A stretch of DNA of 45,000 nt. Source: a bacterium (GTDB lineage Bacteria; Zhuqueibacterota; QNDG01; DTFT01). The position numbers and the translations under genes are program-made. The DNA is taken from NCBI GenBank assembly GCA_030372965.1, contig JAUCQC010000289.1:1-45000 (forward strand), given 5' to 3'. The notes under the pieces were generated by a model that did not search any database, was not told the DNA's origin, and saw only the letters and a program-made list of their open reading frames with translations. Within the stretch, counting starts at the first letter, position 1. Every line of letters starts with the position of its first letter. Shown here one piece after another: positions 32,775-41,904 of this stretch.

Positions 32775-34670
32775 ATGCCCCAGAACCTGGATGAGCGCAT
32801 CCGAAATCTTCCTGCCGAGCCGGGCGTGTACCTCTTCAAGGACGCGAAGGGTCAGATCCTGTATGTCGGCAAGGCCAAGGCCCTGCGGAACCGGGTCCGC
32901 TCGCACTTCCGCGTCCCGGATCCGCCGGGAGACCCCAAGCACGCGGTTCTCATGTCCAAGGTCGCCGATTTCGAGTTCATCCACACGGATTCGGAGATCG
33001 AGGCGCTGATCCTCGAGGCCAATTTCATCAAGCGCCACCGGCCGCGCTACAACGTCAACCTGAAGGACGACAAGAGCTATCCGTACATCCGCGTCACGCG
33101 TGAGCCGTATCCCAGGGTGACCGTGGTCCGCAGGCCCGACCGGAACCGCGCGCTCATTTTCGGCCCCTACACCGATGTCGGGTCGATGCGCCAGCTCCTG
33201 TCCGCCATCCGCCGCATCTTCCCGATCCGCACCTGCGGCCTCTCGATCACCGAAGAAACGATCCGCCTGAAGAAACACCGGATCTGCCTGCAGTTCCACC
33301 TCGGCCGCTGCGGCGGACCCTGCGAAGGGAGGGTCACGGAGGCTGATTACCGGGAGGTCATCGACCGGACCGTGGCCTTCATCGAGGGACGGAACCGGAG
33401 CCTGGTGGAGGACCTGGATCGGCGGATGCGGGAACTGGCGGAGCACCGCGATTTCGAGCAGGCCGCCCGGCTGCGCGACCAGATCCGCGCGGTGCTGCAC
33501 TTCCAGTCCAGGCAGAAGGTGGCCGGCGACCCGGAGACCGAACGGGACCTGGTGGCCGCGGCCGGGGACGGGGACGGCGCCTGCGGCCTGGTGTTCGAGG
33601 TGCGCGACGGCAAGATCGTCAACCGCAGGCAGTTCGGCCTCGAGCACGCGGAGGCGACGCCCGAGCCCGAAATCCTGTCCGCTTTCCTCAAGCAGTATTA
33701 CCTGCGCGCCGACAATATCCCCCCGGACATCCACATCCCCTTCGGCATCGACGACCGCGAAGCGGTCGAGGCCTGGCTCTCCGGCCGGAAAGGATCGGCT
33801 GTCCGGCTGACGGTCCCGGCCGGGGGCAAGCCCGCGGAGCTCATGGCCATGGTCCGGCAGAACGCGCGTCTCCTTCTCGAGGAGCTCCGACTTCAGAAAT
33901 CGCAGTCCGGGGACTGGGTGGCGCCGTCCGTGGCCGCGCTTCAGCGCGACCTCGGTCTCCCGCGGCCTCCGAAGCGCATCGAGGCCTTCGACATTTCTCA
34001 TCTGGCGGGCAGGGACACCGTGGCCTCCCTGGTCGTGTTCGAGAACGGACGGCCCCTGAAAAACGGATACCGGAAATTCAGGATCCGGAACGTCGAAGGC
34101 ATCGACGATTTCGCGGCCATGTCCGAGGCGGTCTCGCGCCGCGTTTCGCGGCTGATGCGCGAGGGACTGCCGCTGCCCGACCTGATCCTGGTGGACGGCG
34201 GAAAAGGACAGCTCTCGGCGGCGTGCGAGGCGCTCCGGGCGTGCGGGGCCGGCGGCCAGCCCGTAATCGGCCTCGCCAAGCGGCTCGAAGAGGTCTTCAG
34301 GCCGGGCCTGTCGGAATCACAGACCCTCCCGCGCGCTTCCGCTTCGCTCCACCTGCTCCAGCGCGTGCGCGACGAAGCCCACCGGTTCGCGGTGACGTTC
34401 CACCGGTCCTTGCGCGCCAAGCGCGCCGTGCGCTCGTCCCTCGACGATGTTCCGGGCATCGGGCCGGCGCGCCGCAAGGCCCTGCTCCTCCGATTCGGTT
34501 CCGCGGAAGCCGTCCGGAGGGCGTCGGTCGATGAAATCGCGGCCGTCGCCGGAATGTCCCGGCCGGTCGCGGCGAGAGTCAAGGAGGCGCTCTCCGGTCG
34601 CGGTCCGGTCTCCCCGGACAATCCGGTTCATCCTGACGGAAACGATTCCCCGCCTGCCGGCGCGCCATGA
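32775..34670 (+). CDS. uvrC: UvrABC excision nuclease subunit C
   Basis: A 631-residue UvrC. The GIY-YIG nuclease domain (AEPGVYLFKDAKGQILYVGK, then residues to about 95) makes the 3' incision. The Cys-rich segment RTCGLS...CLQFHLGRCGGPCEG follows, then a UVR motif (about residues 205-240), the RNase H-like domain (RIEAFDISHLAGRDTVASLV, DLILVDGGKGQL) for the 5' incision, and a C-terminal helix-hairpin-helix pair (DDVPGIGPARRKALL, VAGMSRPVAARV). In-frame ATGs exist at 32748, 32766 and 32775; 32775 is preferred because AAGGA (32761-32765) is correctly spaced and the product then starts like other UvrC proteins. A terminator follows at 34719. Confidence 0.95.
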   Translation: MPQNLDERIRNLPAEPGVYLFKDAKGQILYVGKAKALRNRVRSHFRVPDPPGDPKHAVLMSKVADFEFIHTDSEIEALILEANFIKRHRPRYNVNLKDDKSYPYIRVTREPYPRVTVVRRPDRNRALIFGPYTDVGSMRQLLSAIRRIFPIRTCGLSITEETIRLKKHRICLQFHLGRCGGPCEGRVTEADYREVIDRTVAFIEGRNRSLVEDLDRRMRELAEHRDFEQAARLRDQIRAVLHFQSRQKVAGDPETERDLVAAAGDGDGACGLVFEVRDGKIVNRRQFGLEHAEATPEPEILSAFLKQYYLRADNIPPDIHIPFGIDDREAVEAWLSGRKGSAVRLTVPAGGKPAELMAMVRQNARLLLEELRLQKSQSGDWVAPSVAALQRDLGLPRPPKRIEAFDISHLAGRDTVASLVVFENGRPLKNGYRKFRIRNVEGIDDFAAMSEAVSRRVSRLMREGLPLPDLILVDGGKGQLSAACEALRACGAGGQPVIGLAKRLEEVFRPGLSESQTLPRASASLHLLQRVRDEAHRFAVTFHRSLRAKRAVRSSLDDVPGIGPARRKALLLRFGSAEAVRRASVDEIAAVAGMSRPVAARVKEALSGRGPVSPDNPVHPDGNDSPPAGAP

Positions 34671-34718
34671 GCGGCATGCGCGCTCCGGACGCGCGGGGAT
34701 TCGTCCGACAGGCTGAAA

Positions 34719-34756
34719 CCGGCGGTCTTGAATGAGAAGGCCGCCGGAATTTTTTT
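34719..34756 (+). terminator. Rho-independent terminator after uvrC
   Basis: Stem CCGGCGG (34719-34725) / CCGCCGG (34741-34747), extended inside by CTT / AAG, followed by AA and a run of seven T (34750-34756). Confidence 0.9.
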
Positions 34757-34872
34757 ATGGGCCGTCGATCCGGGGCATGGCCTTTGCTTGTTTAATAGCA
34801 TTTTACGGGCGGTCCGCTTTGCCGGACCTTGTTTTGAATCGTTTTTGACCATCTGAAAGCGGACATCGACCA

Positions 34873-36009
34873 GTGAGAAAATCGCTGTCCTGGAGCCTGA
34901 TCCTCGTCTTTCTGCTCGGCGCAGGGGCCTCCCATTCACAGAAGGTTCTGAGGCGCGTGCGCCAGTATGTGCTCATCGACATGAACGCCTCGTCCGGGCT
35001 GGCCGTGGGCGGAGAAATAGACGTGTACCGAAAGAATGAACTCGGATTTTTCAGCCAGGTCGGACGGGTCCGCGTGGTGCGGTACCAGTCCGGAAAGTGC
35101 GCCGCTGAAATCGTCAGCGAGAGCATCGATCTGAAAATTTCAGCGGGCGATTTCGCGGACTTGCCGCAGATGGCGGAGACGCCCGTAGCCGAGCCGGCCG
35201 GTCGTCGAACGGGAAGGCCGGAAGCAGCGCCGCCGGCGGCCGGGACCGGGGAAACGGAAGCGGCCGTCGGCCCGGATGGTGGATCCGAATCCGATGAAAG
35301 GGCGGCGTCCGGAGACCCGTACGATGAATCATTATCCGGGGAACCGGCGGCCGATCCCGGATTCGCGGATTCCGCGACCGCGGTGTACCCCGTTCTCCGG
35401 ATCCGGGGCAGACTGTGCCTGATCGACGCGCCGGAGTCGTCGGGGCTTTCCGTGGGGGACGAAGTGACCGTGTGGCGGAGGAAGAGCGACGGCGGCGACT
35501 GGGACGTCGGCCGGGTCCGGATCCGCAGGTTTCAGGCGGGTCAATGCGCCGCGGAGATCCTGTCCGAGTCTCTCGGCGACCGGATCAGCCGGAACGATTT
35601 CGTGCGCGGCGAGATCCGGTCCGAAATGCCCGGGCTCGGCGACTGGACGATCGAGACCGCGCCTGCCGCCCCCGGGCCTCTGCTCCGGAAGATGGCCGTC
35701 GTTTCCGCGGGAACCGGGCTCGCGTCCGTCGCGCTCGGCCTCATGCAATTCCATTTCGCCGGACAGGCGGAGGACGATTACAGGCGCGCCGCCGCTCCGG
35801 CGGACGCCGACCGGTTTCACGTCCGTTCGGTTCGCCTGAACCGGTCCGCAGGCCTGTGGACGGGCGCGGGCGCGGCCCTCATCCTCACGGGAATCGCCGA
35901 GTGGGCTCTCGCCAGGCGCTCCGGTTCCACGGCGTCCAAACCCTCCTTCTCCCTGGCCCCGTCCGCGGGGCCCCGCGCCGCCGCGCTCAGTCTGAAGCTG
36001 CATTTCTGA
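34873..36009 (+). CDS. Secreted protein with two copies of a FlgT-C-like domain
   Basis: A 378-residue envelope protein of unknown role. The GTG start gives a signal peptide (MRKSLSWSLILVFLLGAGAS). Two related 60-70 residue modules follow: residues about 30-90 (LIDMNASSGLAVGGEIDVYR, then VGRVRVVRYQSGKCAAEIVS) and about 175-240 (LIDAPESSGLSVGDEVTVWR, then VGRVRIRRFQAGQCAAEILS). They are clear internal duplicates, separated by an acidic Ala/Gly/Pro-rich linker. Two hydrophobic helices near residues 275-295 and 328-346 resemble membrane anchors. The module resembles the C-terminal domain of flagellar FlgT, but no flagellar gene is near. It may be a periplasm-facing inner-membrane protein; the function is unassigned. 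Confidence 0.7.
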   Translation: MRKSLSWSLILVFLLGAGASHSQKVLRRVRQYVLIDMNASSGLAVGGEIDVYRKNELGFFSQVGRVRVVRYQSGKCAAEIVSESIDLKISAGDFADLPQMAETPVAEPAGRRTGRPEAAPPAAGTGETEAAVGPDGGSESDERAASGDPYDESLSGEPAADPGFADSATAVYPVLRIRGRLCLIDAPESSGLSVGDEVTVWRRKSDGGDWDVGRVRIRRFQAGQCAAEILSESLGDRISRNDFVRGEIRSEMPGLGDWTIETAPAAPGPLLRKMAVVSAGTGLASVALGLMQFHFAGQAEDDYRRAAAPADADRFHVRSVRLNRSAGLWTGAGAALILTGIAEWALARRSGSTASKPSFSLAPSAGPRAAALSLKLHF

Positions 36010-36166
36010 CCCGGGTCCTTCCGGCATTCCCGTTCGATCACGACGGCAGGCGGGCCGTCACCGGACTTTAGGGATTGTTTTAGGAACCGATTTTTCGTAC
36101 ATTTTTCAGTCCGGCGGGCCCGGTCCCGCTCCCGCTCCCTTTCTGTCATCCACGAGGAGGTCTTTT

Positions 36167-37276
36167 TTGCAGCGCTGCGATTCGTGCATTTTACCGCAAA
36201 CCTACCCCGGAATCGAATTCAACGGTCAGGGGACATGCTGTTTCTGTGAATCCCACACCCGGAAACAGTTTCTGGGACGGGAGGCGCTCGAAACGGTGTT
36301 CGAGCGGCAGAAGGCCAAGGAACAGCCGTACGACGCGGTCGTGGGCATCAGCGGCGGCCGGGACAGCGCGTACGTTCTGCACCAGCTGGTCCGCGTCCAC
36401 AAGATGAAGGTGCTGGCGTATTTCATAGACAACGGCCTCGTTCCGGAAACCGCGGTCCTGAACATGAAAAACATGACCGAGGCCGTGGGCGTCGATTTTC
36501 ACGTGGACCGCGGCGGATCCCTGCTGAAATGCCTCAGGCATAATTTCGAAGCCTGGATCAAGAAACCGTCCCTCGGTTTCATCATGCTGACCTGCACCAT
36601 CTGCAACGGCAACATCGAGATCGGCCTGCGCAAAACCGCGAAGAGAGTCGGAACTTCGCTCATCGTCACCGGGGCAGGCGGTGTGGAGGAGGCCCACTTC
36701 AAGTACGCCCTGGCCGGCGCCGGTTCCCGCAGGGATCGGCGGAGCGCGCTGGGGCTGGTCGGCAATCTGGCCCGGGACCTCTCGGCCAACCCCCGCTATT
36801 TCAAGAGCCCGCCGTGCATGACCGCCGAAGGCCGGGCCTTCCTGTACCAGTACCTGCCGTTTCCGGTGATGCAGAAGCTCTTCTTTCCCGGCCAGACCAA
36901 GGTGGATTACCTCGACTACGTCGGATTCGACGAAGCGGAAATGCACCGGGTGATCGAGACGGAACTGGGCTGGCGCAAACCCGCGAACGTCACCTCCCCG
37001 TGGCGGTTCGACTGCAAGCTGGCATTCCTGAAGCACTGGATATTCATGGAGCTGTTCGATTTCTCCGAGAAGGACGACCTGTTCAGCAGCATGATCCGCG
37101 AGGGGCTCATGACGCGCGAACGGGCGCTGGAGCGGATCCGGACGGAGAACGCGCTTCCGCTCGAGCTGGTCACGGACATGTGCCGGGAGACCGGGCTGGA
37201 TTTCGCGAAGATACAGGCCGCCACGCGGCGGCTGAAAGACGAACTCAGGAGCAGGGGACAGGCGGTTTCCGCCTGA
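36167..37276 (+). CDS. N-acetyl sugar amidotransferase (WbpG/PseA-like PP-loop enzyme)
   Basis: A 369-residue cytosolic enzyme of the PP-loop ATP pyrophosphatase superfamily. The Cys pairs Cys4/Cys7 and Cys24/Cys27 (RCDSCILPQTYPGIEFN, then GTCCFCE) make a zinc-finger-like site, followed by the PP-loop ISGGRDSAYVL (61-71) and further Cys (TCTICNGNIE). Family members convert an acetamido group of a sugar to an acetamidino group in LPS O-antigen or flagellin glycans, usually with HisH/HisF-type ammonia donors. No such partners are nearby. The start is TTG at 36167 with GGAGG seven bases before it. The next gene, a heptose fusion, starts 27 bases downstream, so both probably serve LPS. Confidence 0.85.
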   Translation: MQRCDSCILPQTYPGIEFNGQGTCCFCESHTRKQFLGREALETVFERQKAKEQPYDAVVGISGGRDSAYVLHQLVRVHKMKVLAYFIDNGLVPETAVLNMKNMTEAVGVDFHVDRGGSLLKCLRHNFEAWIKKPSLGFIMLTCTICNGNIEIGLRKTAKRVGTSLIVTGAGGVEEAHFKYALAGAGSRRDRRSALGLVGNLARDLSANPRYFKSPPCMTAEGRAFLYQYLPFPVMQKLFFPGQTKVDYLDYVGFDEAEMHRVIETELGWRKPANVTSPWRFDCKLAFLKHWIFMELFDFSEKDDLFSSMIREGLMTRERALERIRTENALPLELVTDMCRETGLDFAKIQAATRRLKDELRSRGQAVSA

Positions 37277-37303
37277 TTAACCGGGCTTCCGGAGGCGTGT
37301 TCG

Positions 37304-38398
37304 ATGATTGAACAGAAAATCAAGAGCCGGGAGGAACTCGTCCGGATCTGCGAATCCCTCCGATCGGCGGGAAAGACGGTCGGCTTCACGTCCGGCGCCT
37401 TCGACCTGCTGCACGCGGGGCATGCCGACTACCTCGAGAAGGCCAAAGCCCTGTGCGACGTTCTGGTCGTGGGCGTGAATTCGGACCGGTCCGTGCGCGA
37501 ATACAAGGGGCCGGACCGGCCCGTCGTCCCTGAATCACAGAGGCTCAAGCTGGTGGCCGCGCTCGAATCCGTCGATTACGTCTTTCTATTCGACGAGCGG
37601 AGGAACCGCGCCAACCTCGAGGCGCTGAAACCCGGGTTCTATATCAAGGCCGGGGATTACAGCCCGGAGAAGCTGACCTCATCCGACGCGCTGTCCCCGT
37701 TCGGCGGGGAAGTGCGGCTGATCCCCATCACCGAGACGGTCTCCTCGACCGCGGTCATCGAACGCATTCTCGCGTCCGGCGGCCGGCCCGCGGAGACGGT
37801 CGTGGAACAGGATGGCGCCGCGCACATCGAGCGCAGGCCCGCTAAACGGTCTCCCGCGGTGTTTCTGGACCGGGACGGCACCGTGATCGAGGAAGCCGAG
37901 TACCTGCACGAACCGGAACGGGTCCGCGTTCTGCCGAACGCGCTGGAGGGGATGAAACGGTTCCAGGACATGGGCTTCCGCATCGTCCTGATCACGAACC
38001 AGCCGGGAATCGGCATGGGGTATTACTCGAAGGAGGATTTCTACCGCGTGAACCGCGCCTTCCTCAAGCAGGTGTCCGCCGCGGGCGTCCTGGTCGACAA
38101 GGTCTATTTCTGCCCCCACAGCAAATCCGAAAAATGCGGCTGCCGGAAACCCGGGCAGGCGCTGGTGCGCCGGGCGGAAGAGGACCTGAACCTGGATCTG
38201 ACGCGGAGCGTGATGATCGGCGACAAGACATCCGACATCGAGACCGGAAGACGGGCGGGGATGAAAACCGTGGCCGTCCGCACGGGATTCGGCGCGAAGG
38301 ACGGGGAGTATGACGTGCAACCGGACTGGATCGCCGGGGACCTGCTCGACGCGGCCGGGCAGGTGCTGGACTCCGAGAGAAAAACCGCCCGGCCGTGA
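37304..38398 (+). CDS. Fused heptose-1-phosphate nucleotidyltransferase / heptose bisphosphate phosphatase (RfaE2-GmhB)
   Basis: A 364-residue bifunctional protein for LPS heptose synthesis. Residues about 8-160 are the RfaE2/HldE-C domain (GFTSGAFDLLHAGHADYLEK, with HAGH at 37-40; then GVNSDRSVREYKGPDRPVVP), which makes ADP- (or GDP-) heptose. Residues about 183-355 are GmhB, a HAD phosphatase (FLDRDGTVIEE with Asp189/Asp191; LITNQPGIGMGYY; zinc loop CPHSKSEKCGC with Cys260, His262, Cys268, Cys270; GDKTSD at 306-311). GmhB removes the 7-phosphate from heptose-1,7-bisphosphate, the step before RfaE2. HldE normally fuses the kinase to RfaE2, so this pairing differs. The kinase (HldE-N), GmhA and HldD are not in this window. 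Confidence 0.92.
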   Translation: MIEQKIKSREELVRICESLRSAGKTVGFTSGAFDLLHAGHADYLEKAKALCDVLVVGVNSDRSVREYKGPDRPVVPESQRLKLVAALESVDYVFLFDERRNRANLEALKPGFYIKAGDYSPEKLTSSDALSPFGGEVRLIPITETVSSTAVIERILASGGRPAETVVEQDGAAHIERRPAKRSPAVFLDRDGTVIEEAEYLHEPERVRVLPNALEGMKRFQDMGFRIVLITNQPGIGMGYYSKEDFYRVNRAFLKQVSAAGVLVDKVYFCPHSKSEKCGCRKPGQALVRRAEEDLNLDLTRSVMIGDKTSDIETGRRAGMKTVAVRTGFGAKDGEYDVQPDWIAGDLLDAAGQVLDSERKTARP

Positions 38399-38530
38399 CG
38401 CGATGAAAGCCGATGCGCGGAGAGGGACCCGCCATCCGGGCGTTCCGTCCGGATCAGCCTTCCTTGTTCCATTTCCGTTTTAATTCATATTCGGGGGCGC
38501 TGACCCTCGGGTCCGTTCCGGTAATCCGGT

Positions 38531-39739
38531 TCAGTGCCGGGCCGGCGGATGGCCGGCCTGCGGGCTGAGCGTGTTTTCTCCGCCCGGCAGATGGATGCGG
38601 CTCGGATTGCGCACGAAAACCGCCATCACGGCCGCGGAGACGACACCGAGCGCGCCGGACACGAAAAAGATCGGCGCGTATCCGTGCCGCTGGCTGATCA
38701 GCCCCCCCAGAAGCGTGCCGATGAGCGCGGCTCCGTTCAGCACGAAGGTGCTGAAGAACGCCTGGGCCGAGAAGCGGATCGCGGGAGGCGCCTCCGCATC
38801 CATGAAAATCGCCGCGCCCACGTACACGAAGGTGAGGGTGATGATGTGCACGCATTGGAAAGGCAGGAGCATCCACCAGGAGTCGACAAAGGCGAAGGGC
38901 ATCCACCGGAACAGCACGAAAAACGTCCCCAGCACGAGAACGTTCTTCAGCCCGAGCCGGCGGATGATGAAGGGCATGAAGGCCATGGTGATCATTTCCA
39001 TTCCCGTGGCCGTCGCCCAGATCCACCCCGTCTGGGCATTGTTCGCGCCAAGTGATTTGGCGTACACGCTGAGAAAAACGTACGCCATCTGGTTCGCCGT
39101 TTCGGATACCAGGACCGCCAGGATGAAAAACAGCACGTTCCGTCTTCCGAGGAACGCGAGCAGGGACCGCCAGTCGCCCGAAGGCCGGGCGTCCCGTCGG
39201 CGGGAGGGGACCTTCCGTATGAAACCCGCGGAGACCAGCATGCCCAGAGAGAACAGCAGGAAGAGCCAGCGCAGACCGAGCCTGTCGTACAGGGGACCGG
39301 TGAGGATCACGGCCGCGAAGAACCCGAGGGAGGCGAATATGCGGAAACTCCCGAAGTGGTTCCGCCTGGACGCGCCGAGATAATCGAAGGTGATCGTGTC
39401 GCTCATGGAATTGAAGGGCATGATGAAAAAAGCGGAAAGGGCCATGAACAGGAGTACGGCGGGAAAACGATGTCCCGCCAGAACGAGGGGGAAGCAGAGG
39501 GCCGACAGCACGCTCGCGATCGCGGCCAGCCGCGTCCGGCTTCGCGTGGAATCGGCCCGCCAGCTCCAGAACGGCTGTCCCAGGAGCGCCATCGCCGGCC
39601 GCACCATGAGGATGAGGGCCAGTTCCCGGTTGTCGAATCCGAGGCGTTCCTTGAGGAATACGGGCAGAAAGGGAGTTGAGGCGCCCAGGGCGAAAATTCC
39701 GAAAAAATAAGCGTTTCGGATCGCGGATTTATAGGTCAA
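38531..39739 (-). CDS. MFS transporter (MFS_1-like / nucleoside-H+ symporter-like)
   Basis: A 402-residue inner-membrane protein with about twelve hydrophobic segments (for example ELALILMVRPAMALLGQPFW, VLLFMALSAFFIMPFNSMSD, WLFLLFSLGMLVSAGFI). The second segment pattern RPAMALLGQPFWSWRAD and the DTITFDYLG stretch are typical of the MFS_1-like/LacY-related group. Substrate unknown; sugars or nucleosides are usual. The start is TTG at 39739, the only start that keeps the first helix whole; no good ribosome-binding site is seen. It runs opposite to its neighbours and converges on the heptose fusion gene. Confidence 0.8.
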   Translation of the reverse strand: MTYKSAIRNAYFFGIFALGASTPFLPVFLKERLGFDNRELALILMVRPAMALLGQPFWSWRADSTRSRTRLAAIASVLSALCFPLVLAGHRFPAVLLFMALSAFFIMPFNSMSDTITFDYLGASRRNHFGSFRIFASLGFFAAVILTGPLYDRLGLRWLFLLFSLGMLVSAGFIRKVPSRRRDARPSGDWRSLLAFLGRRNVLFFILAVLVSETANQMAYVFLSVYAKSLGANNAQTGWIWATATGMEMITMAFMPFIIRRLGLKNVLVLGTFFVLFRWMPFAFVDSWWMLLPFQCVHIITLTFVYVGAAIFMDAEAPPAIRFSAQAFFSTFVLNGAALIGTLLGGLISQRHGYAPIFFVSGALGVVSAAVMAVFVRNPSRIHLPGGENTLSPQAGHPPARH

Positions 39740-40202
39740 GCCAGCGTTTCCGATCGGTTTTCAGCGCAGATGCCGGACTAAAATACGGGAAAAACAGGCG
39801 GGTTTCAAGGGGAATTTTGCCGAAAATCGCGGGCTTGAAAAGTGCGCGGGCCCGGCCCCAGGAATCGCTTCCGCCTGAAAAAAAGCGGCAGCCGATGAGC
39901 CCGAGATCTGCCTGCGGGGCTTCGGTCGACTCGTGCCGGGAACCCGCGGGTCCCCCGTCCTCTCCCGGCTGACTGGTGTCGACCGATACGGACCGATCCC
40001 GCGACCGGGTCTCTGATGGCATTCCCGCTGAAACATGCGGAACGGACCACAAGCAACCCGAAGGAACCGGCAGGCGGTCGCGATCCGAATACGGAAGGTT
40101 CATCGTCCGAAATTCGGGACCGGACACAAGTAACCCCGAAATCCGAAACATCCTTCAATCCTCCTGCGTATGCCTTGATAGGAACCGTCACACGGAGGAC
40201 CC
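39740..40202. other. Gene-free interval between MFS and LiaF-like genes
   Basis: A 463-base stretch between divergent genes. I see no convincing gene, RNA, tandem repeat or clean promoter. It contains only short GC palindromes, such as ACCCGCGGGT near 39942. The usable site is CGGAGG at 40193-40198, the ribosome-binding site of the next gene. Confidence 0.6.
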
Positions 40203-40970
40203 ATGCCACAGAACCGGATCAAATGGACGGAAGGCCGGGTGATCGTCGCCTTCGGATTCATCCTCATCGGCCTGCTCCTGCTCATGCCCCACATCGGCTT
40301 CGATTGGAGCCTGGACCTGTGGGATTTCTGGCCCTGCCTGCTCATCCTGCAGGGCATTTCCGTGCTGGGAAGGAGCGGAGGCCGACGGGCCGACGGATGG
40401 CTCTGGATCGGCTTCGGCGTCCTGTTCATGGGATCCACTCTCGGATTCTACCGGATGGACATTGATTTCATCTGGCCCCTGCTGATCATCGCAGTGGGCG
40501 TGATGCTTCTGCTCCGTTCCAGGACGAACGCGGCGCCATCCGGGCCTGCCGCTTCCCGGGAACCGGCGGGAGACCGGCGGTTTGACGAACCGTCCGGAAT
40601 CCGAGGCGTTTCCGATTCCTCCGATTCACCCGAGATCCTGTGGGTGCTGGGCGGCACTCACCTTCGCATCGATTCGAGACGGTTTCGGGCCGCCCAGGTG
40701 ACATCCATTCTGTCGAAGGGAAAAGTGGACCTCACCCGCGCCGAACCCGAAGGCGAGGCGTCGCTCGACGTGCTTTCGATTCTCGGCACGGTCGAGATCC
40801 TCGTTCCCAGGGGCTGGGAAATCGAGATCCGCGGAACCTCCCTGATCGGAGACATGAAAAACGAGACCGCGGCCGGAGACGCCGGCCGGCGGACCGGTTC
40901 GCCGGCCGCGAAGAAACTCACCGTGAAGGGACTGGCCCTGCTCGGCGATGTCTTTGTCAGGAACGGATGA
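40203..40970 (+). CDS. LiaF-like membrane protein (DUF5668 plus LiaF C-terminal domain)
   Basis: A 255-residue protein. Four hydrophobic helices lie in the first 105 residues (VIVAFGFILIGLLLLMPHIG, LWDFWPCLLILQGISVL, GWLWIGFGVLFMGSTLGF, FIWPLLIIAVGVMLLL). A low-complexity linker is followed by a cytosolic right-handed beta domain (about 140-255: LGGTHLRIDSRRFRAAQVTS, then LGTVEILVPRGWEIEIRG, then GLALLGDVFV). That is the LiaF/cell-wall-active-antibiotic-response architecture, here without a LiaRS two-component partner. In Firmicutes LiaF holds LiaS off; here a membrane-stress role is only inferred. Confidence 0.82.
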   Translation: MPQNRIKWTEGRVIVAFGFILIGLLLLMPHIGFDWSLDLWDFWPCLLILQGISVLGRSGGRRADGWLWIGFGVLFMGSTLGFYRMDIDFIWPLLIIAVGVMLLLRSRTNAAPSGPAASREPAGDRRFDEPSGIRGVSDSSDSPEILWVLGGTHLRIDSRRFRAAQVTSILSKGKVDLTRAEPEGEASLDVLSILGTVEILVPRGWEIEIRGTSLIGDMKNETAAGDAGRRTGSPAAKKLTVKGLALLGDVFVRNG

Positions 40971-41034
40971 CCCTTCTGCGGCGTTTCACACTCGTTCCGT
41001 CCACTTCCGAATCCGACTCCCGGAGACTGCCGCC

Positions 41035-41805
41035 ATGAGACGCGTCATGCGCCTGTGTCTTGTTATCACCTGCCTGTCCGGCTCGGGCCTTGTTTCCGCC
41101 GGGCCATCGGACCCGGGAGATGCCTTGCTGGACCGGCTTGAGAACGGGTGCCGCAAACTGGGTGAGCCGCCGCCCAAATCCATGACAGCGGTTCAGACCC
41201 TGAAGGAACTGGACGGAGACGGCCGGCCGAAGTCAGTCACCACGGTTCTCAAGTCCGTCGCGTTCCGCGATTCGGCGCGCGTGGACTCGGTGCTGAATGC
41301 CGTTGAAGAAAAAGACGGGAAATCCATCGACGTCACTCAGGAATGGATCAAGAAGACAGCAAAGGAAAGAACGGAACAGGAGAAGAGCAGAAAAGAGAAG
41401 CAGAAAAACACCGGTCGGAAAGAAGGCTCCTATTCGATGGACAGCGAAGACCTGTTCGTATTCCGCAAGGAGATCCGGGGTTATTACCGTTTCTTCTGGG
41501 TGAAAGACACGGTCATCGGCGGACGCAGTTACAGACGGTTCAGGGCCTCGCCCAAGGTTCCGTCGGAGGGCCGTTTTTTCGCGGAATATGTCATGTCCGG
41601 GGATTCGGCGACTGTCCTGTCCGCCCGGCTCAAGCCCGGAAAATTCCCCAAAATGGTGAAACACATGGACATGTCCCTGCGTTTTACCATAGATTCTGAA
41701 GGACGGTATTTCATGGATTACTTCGCGATGCGCTTCAATGCCAGCCTGATCGTGAAGAAAATACGCATGGAAATCACTGAATCTTATAAAGATGTGAGAT
41801 ACTGA
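41035..41805 (+). CDS. Secreted protein of unknown family (LolA-like fold possible)
   Basis: A 256-residue protein with a signal peptide (MRRVMRLCLVITCLSGSGLV, cleaved near SAGPS). The N-terminal third is helical and charged (KKTAKERTEQEKSRKEKQKN). The C-terminal half alternates Phe/Tyr/Arg strands (YYRFFWVKDTVIGGRSYRRF; SEGRYFMDYFAMRFNASLIV), which would suit a LolA/LolB-type barrel that holds a lipid, but no family motif is recognised. The ATG at 41035 starts the signal peptide. It follows the LiaF-like gene by 64 bases and is the last gene before the rRNA promoters. Confidence 0.6.
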   Translation: MRRVMRLCLVITCLSGSGLVSAGPSDPGDALLDRLENGCRKLGEPPPKSMTAVQTLKELDGDGRPKSVTTVLKSVAFRDSARVDSVLNAVEEKDGKSIDVTQEWIKKTAKERTEQEKSRKEKQKNTGRKEGSYSMDSEDLFVFRKEIRGYYRFFWVKDTVIGGRSYRRFRASPKVPSEGRFFAEYVMSGDSATVLSARLKPGKFPKMVKHMDMSLRFTIDSEGRYFMDYFAMRFNASLIVKKIRMEITESYKDVRY

Positions 41806-41904
41806 CGAACCGGGCTTCGGCGTGATGGCAGGGGAGGGCGCTGAACAACCTGACGTAGACACGTCAGATCCATGAAGATTTTTCTGTTTTGATTCATAAT
41901 TCGC

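Noticed and set aside
39729-40151. A 140-codon minus-strand frame upstream of the MFS gene
   Set aside because: No ribosome-binding site and no motif; it overlaps the region where the MFS promoter should lie.
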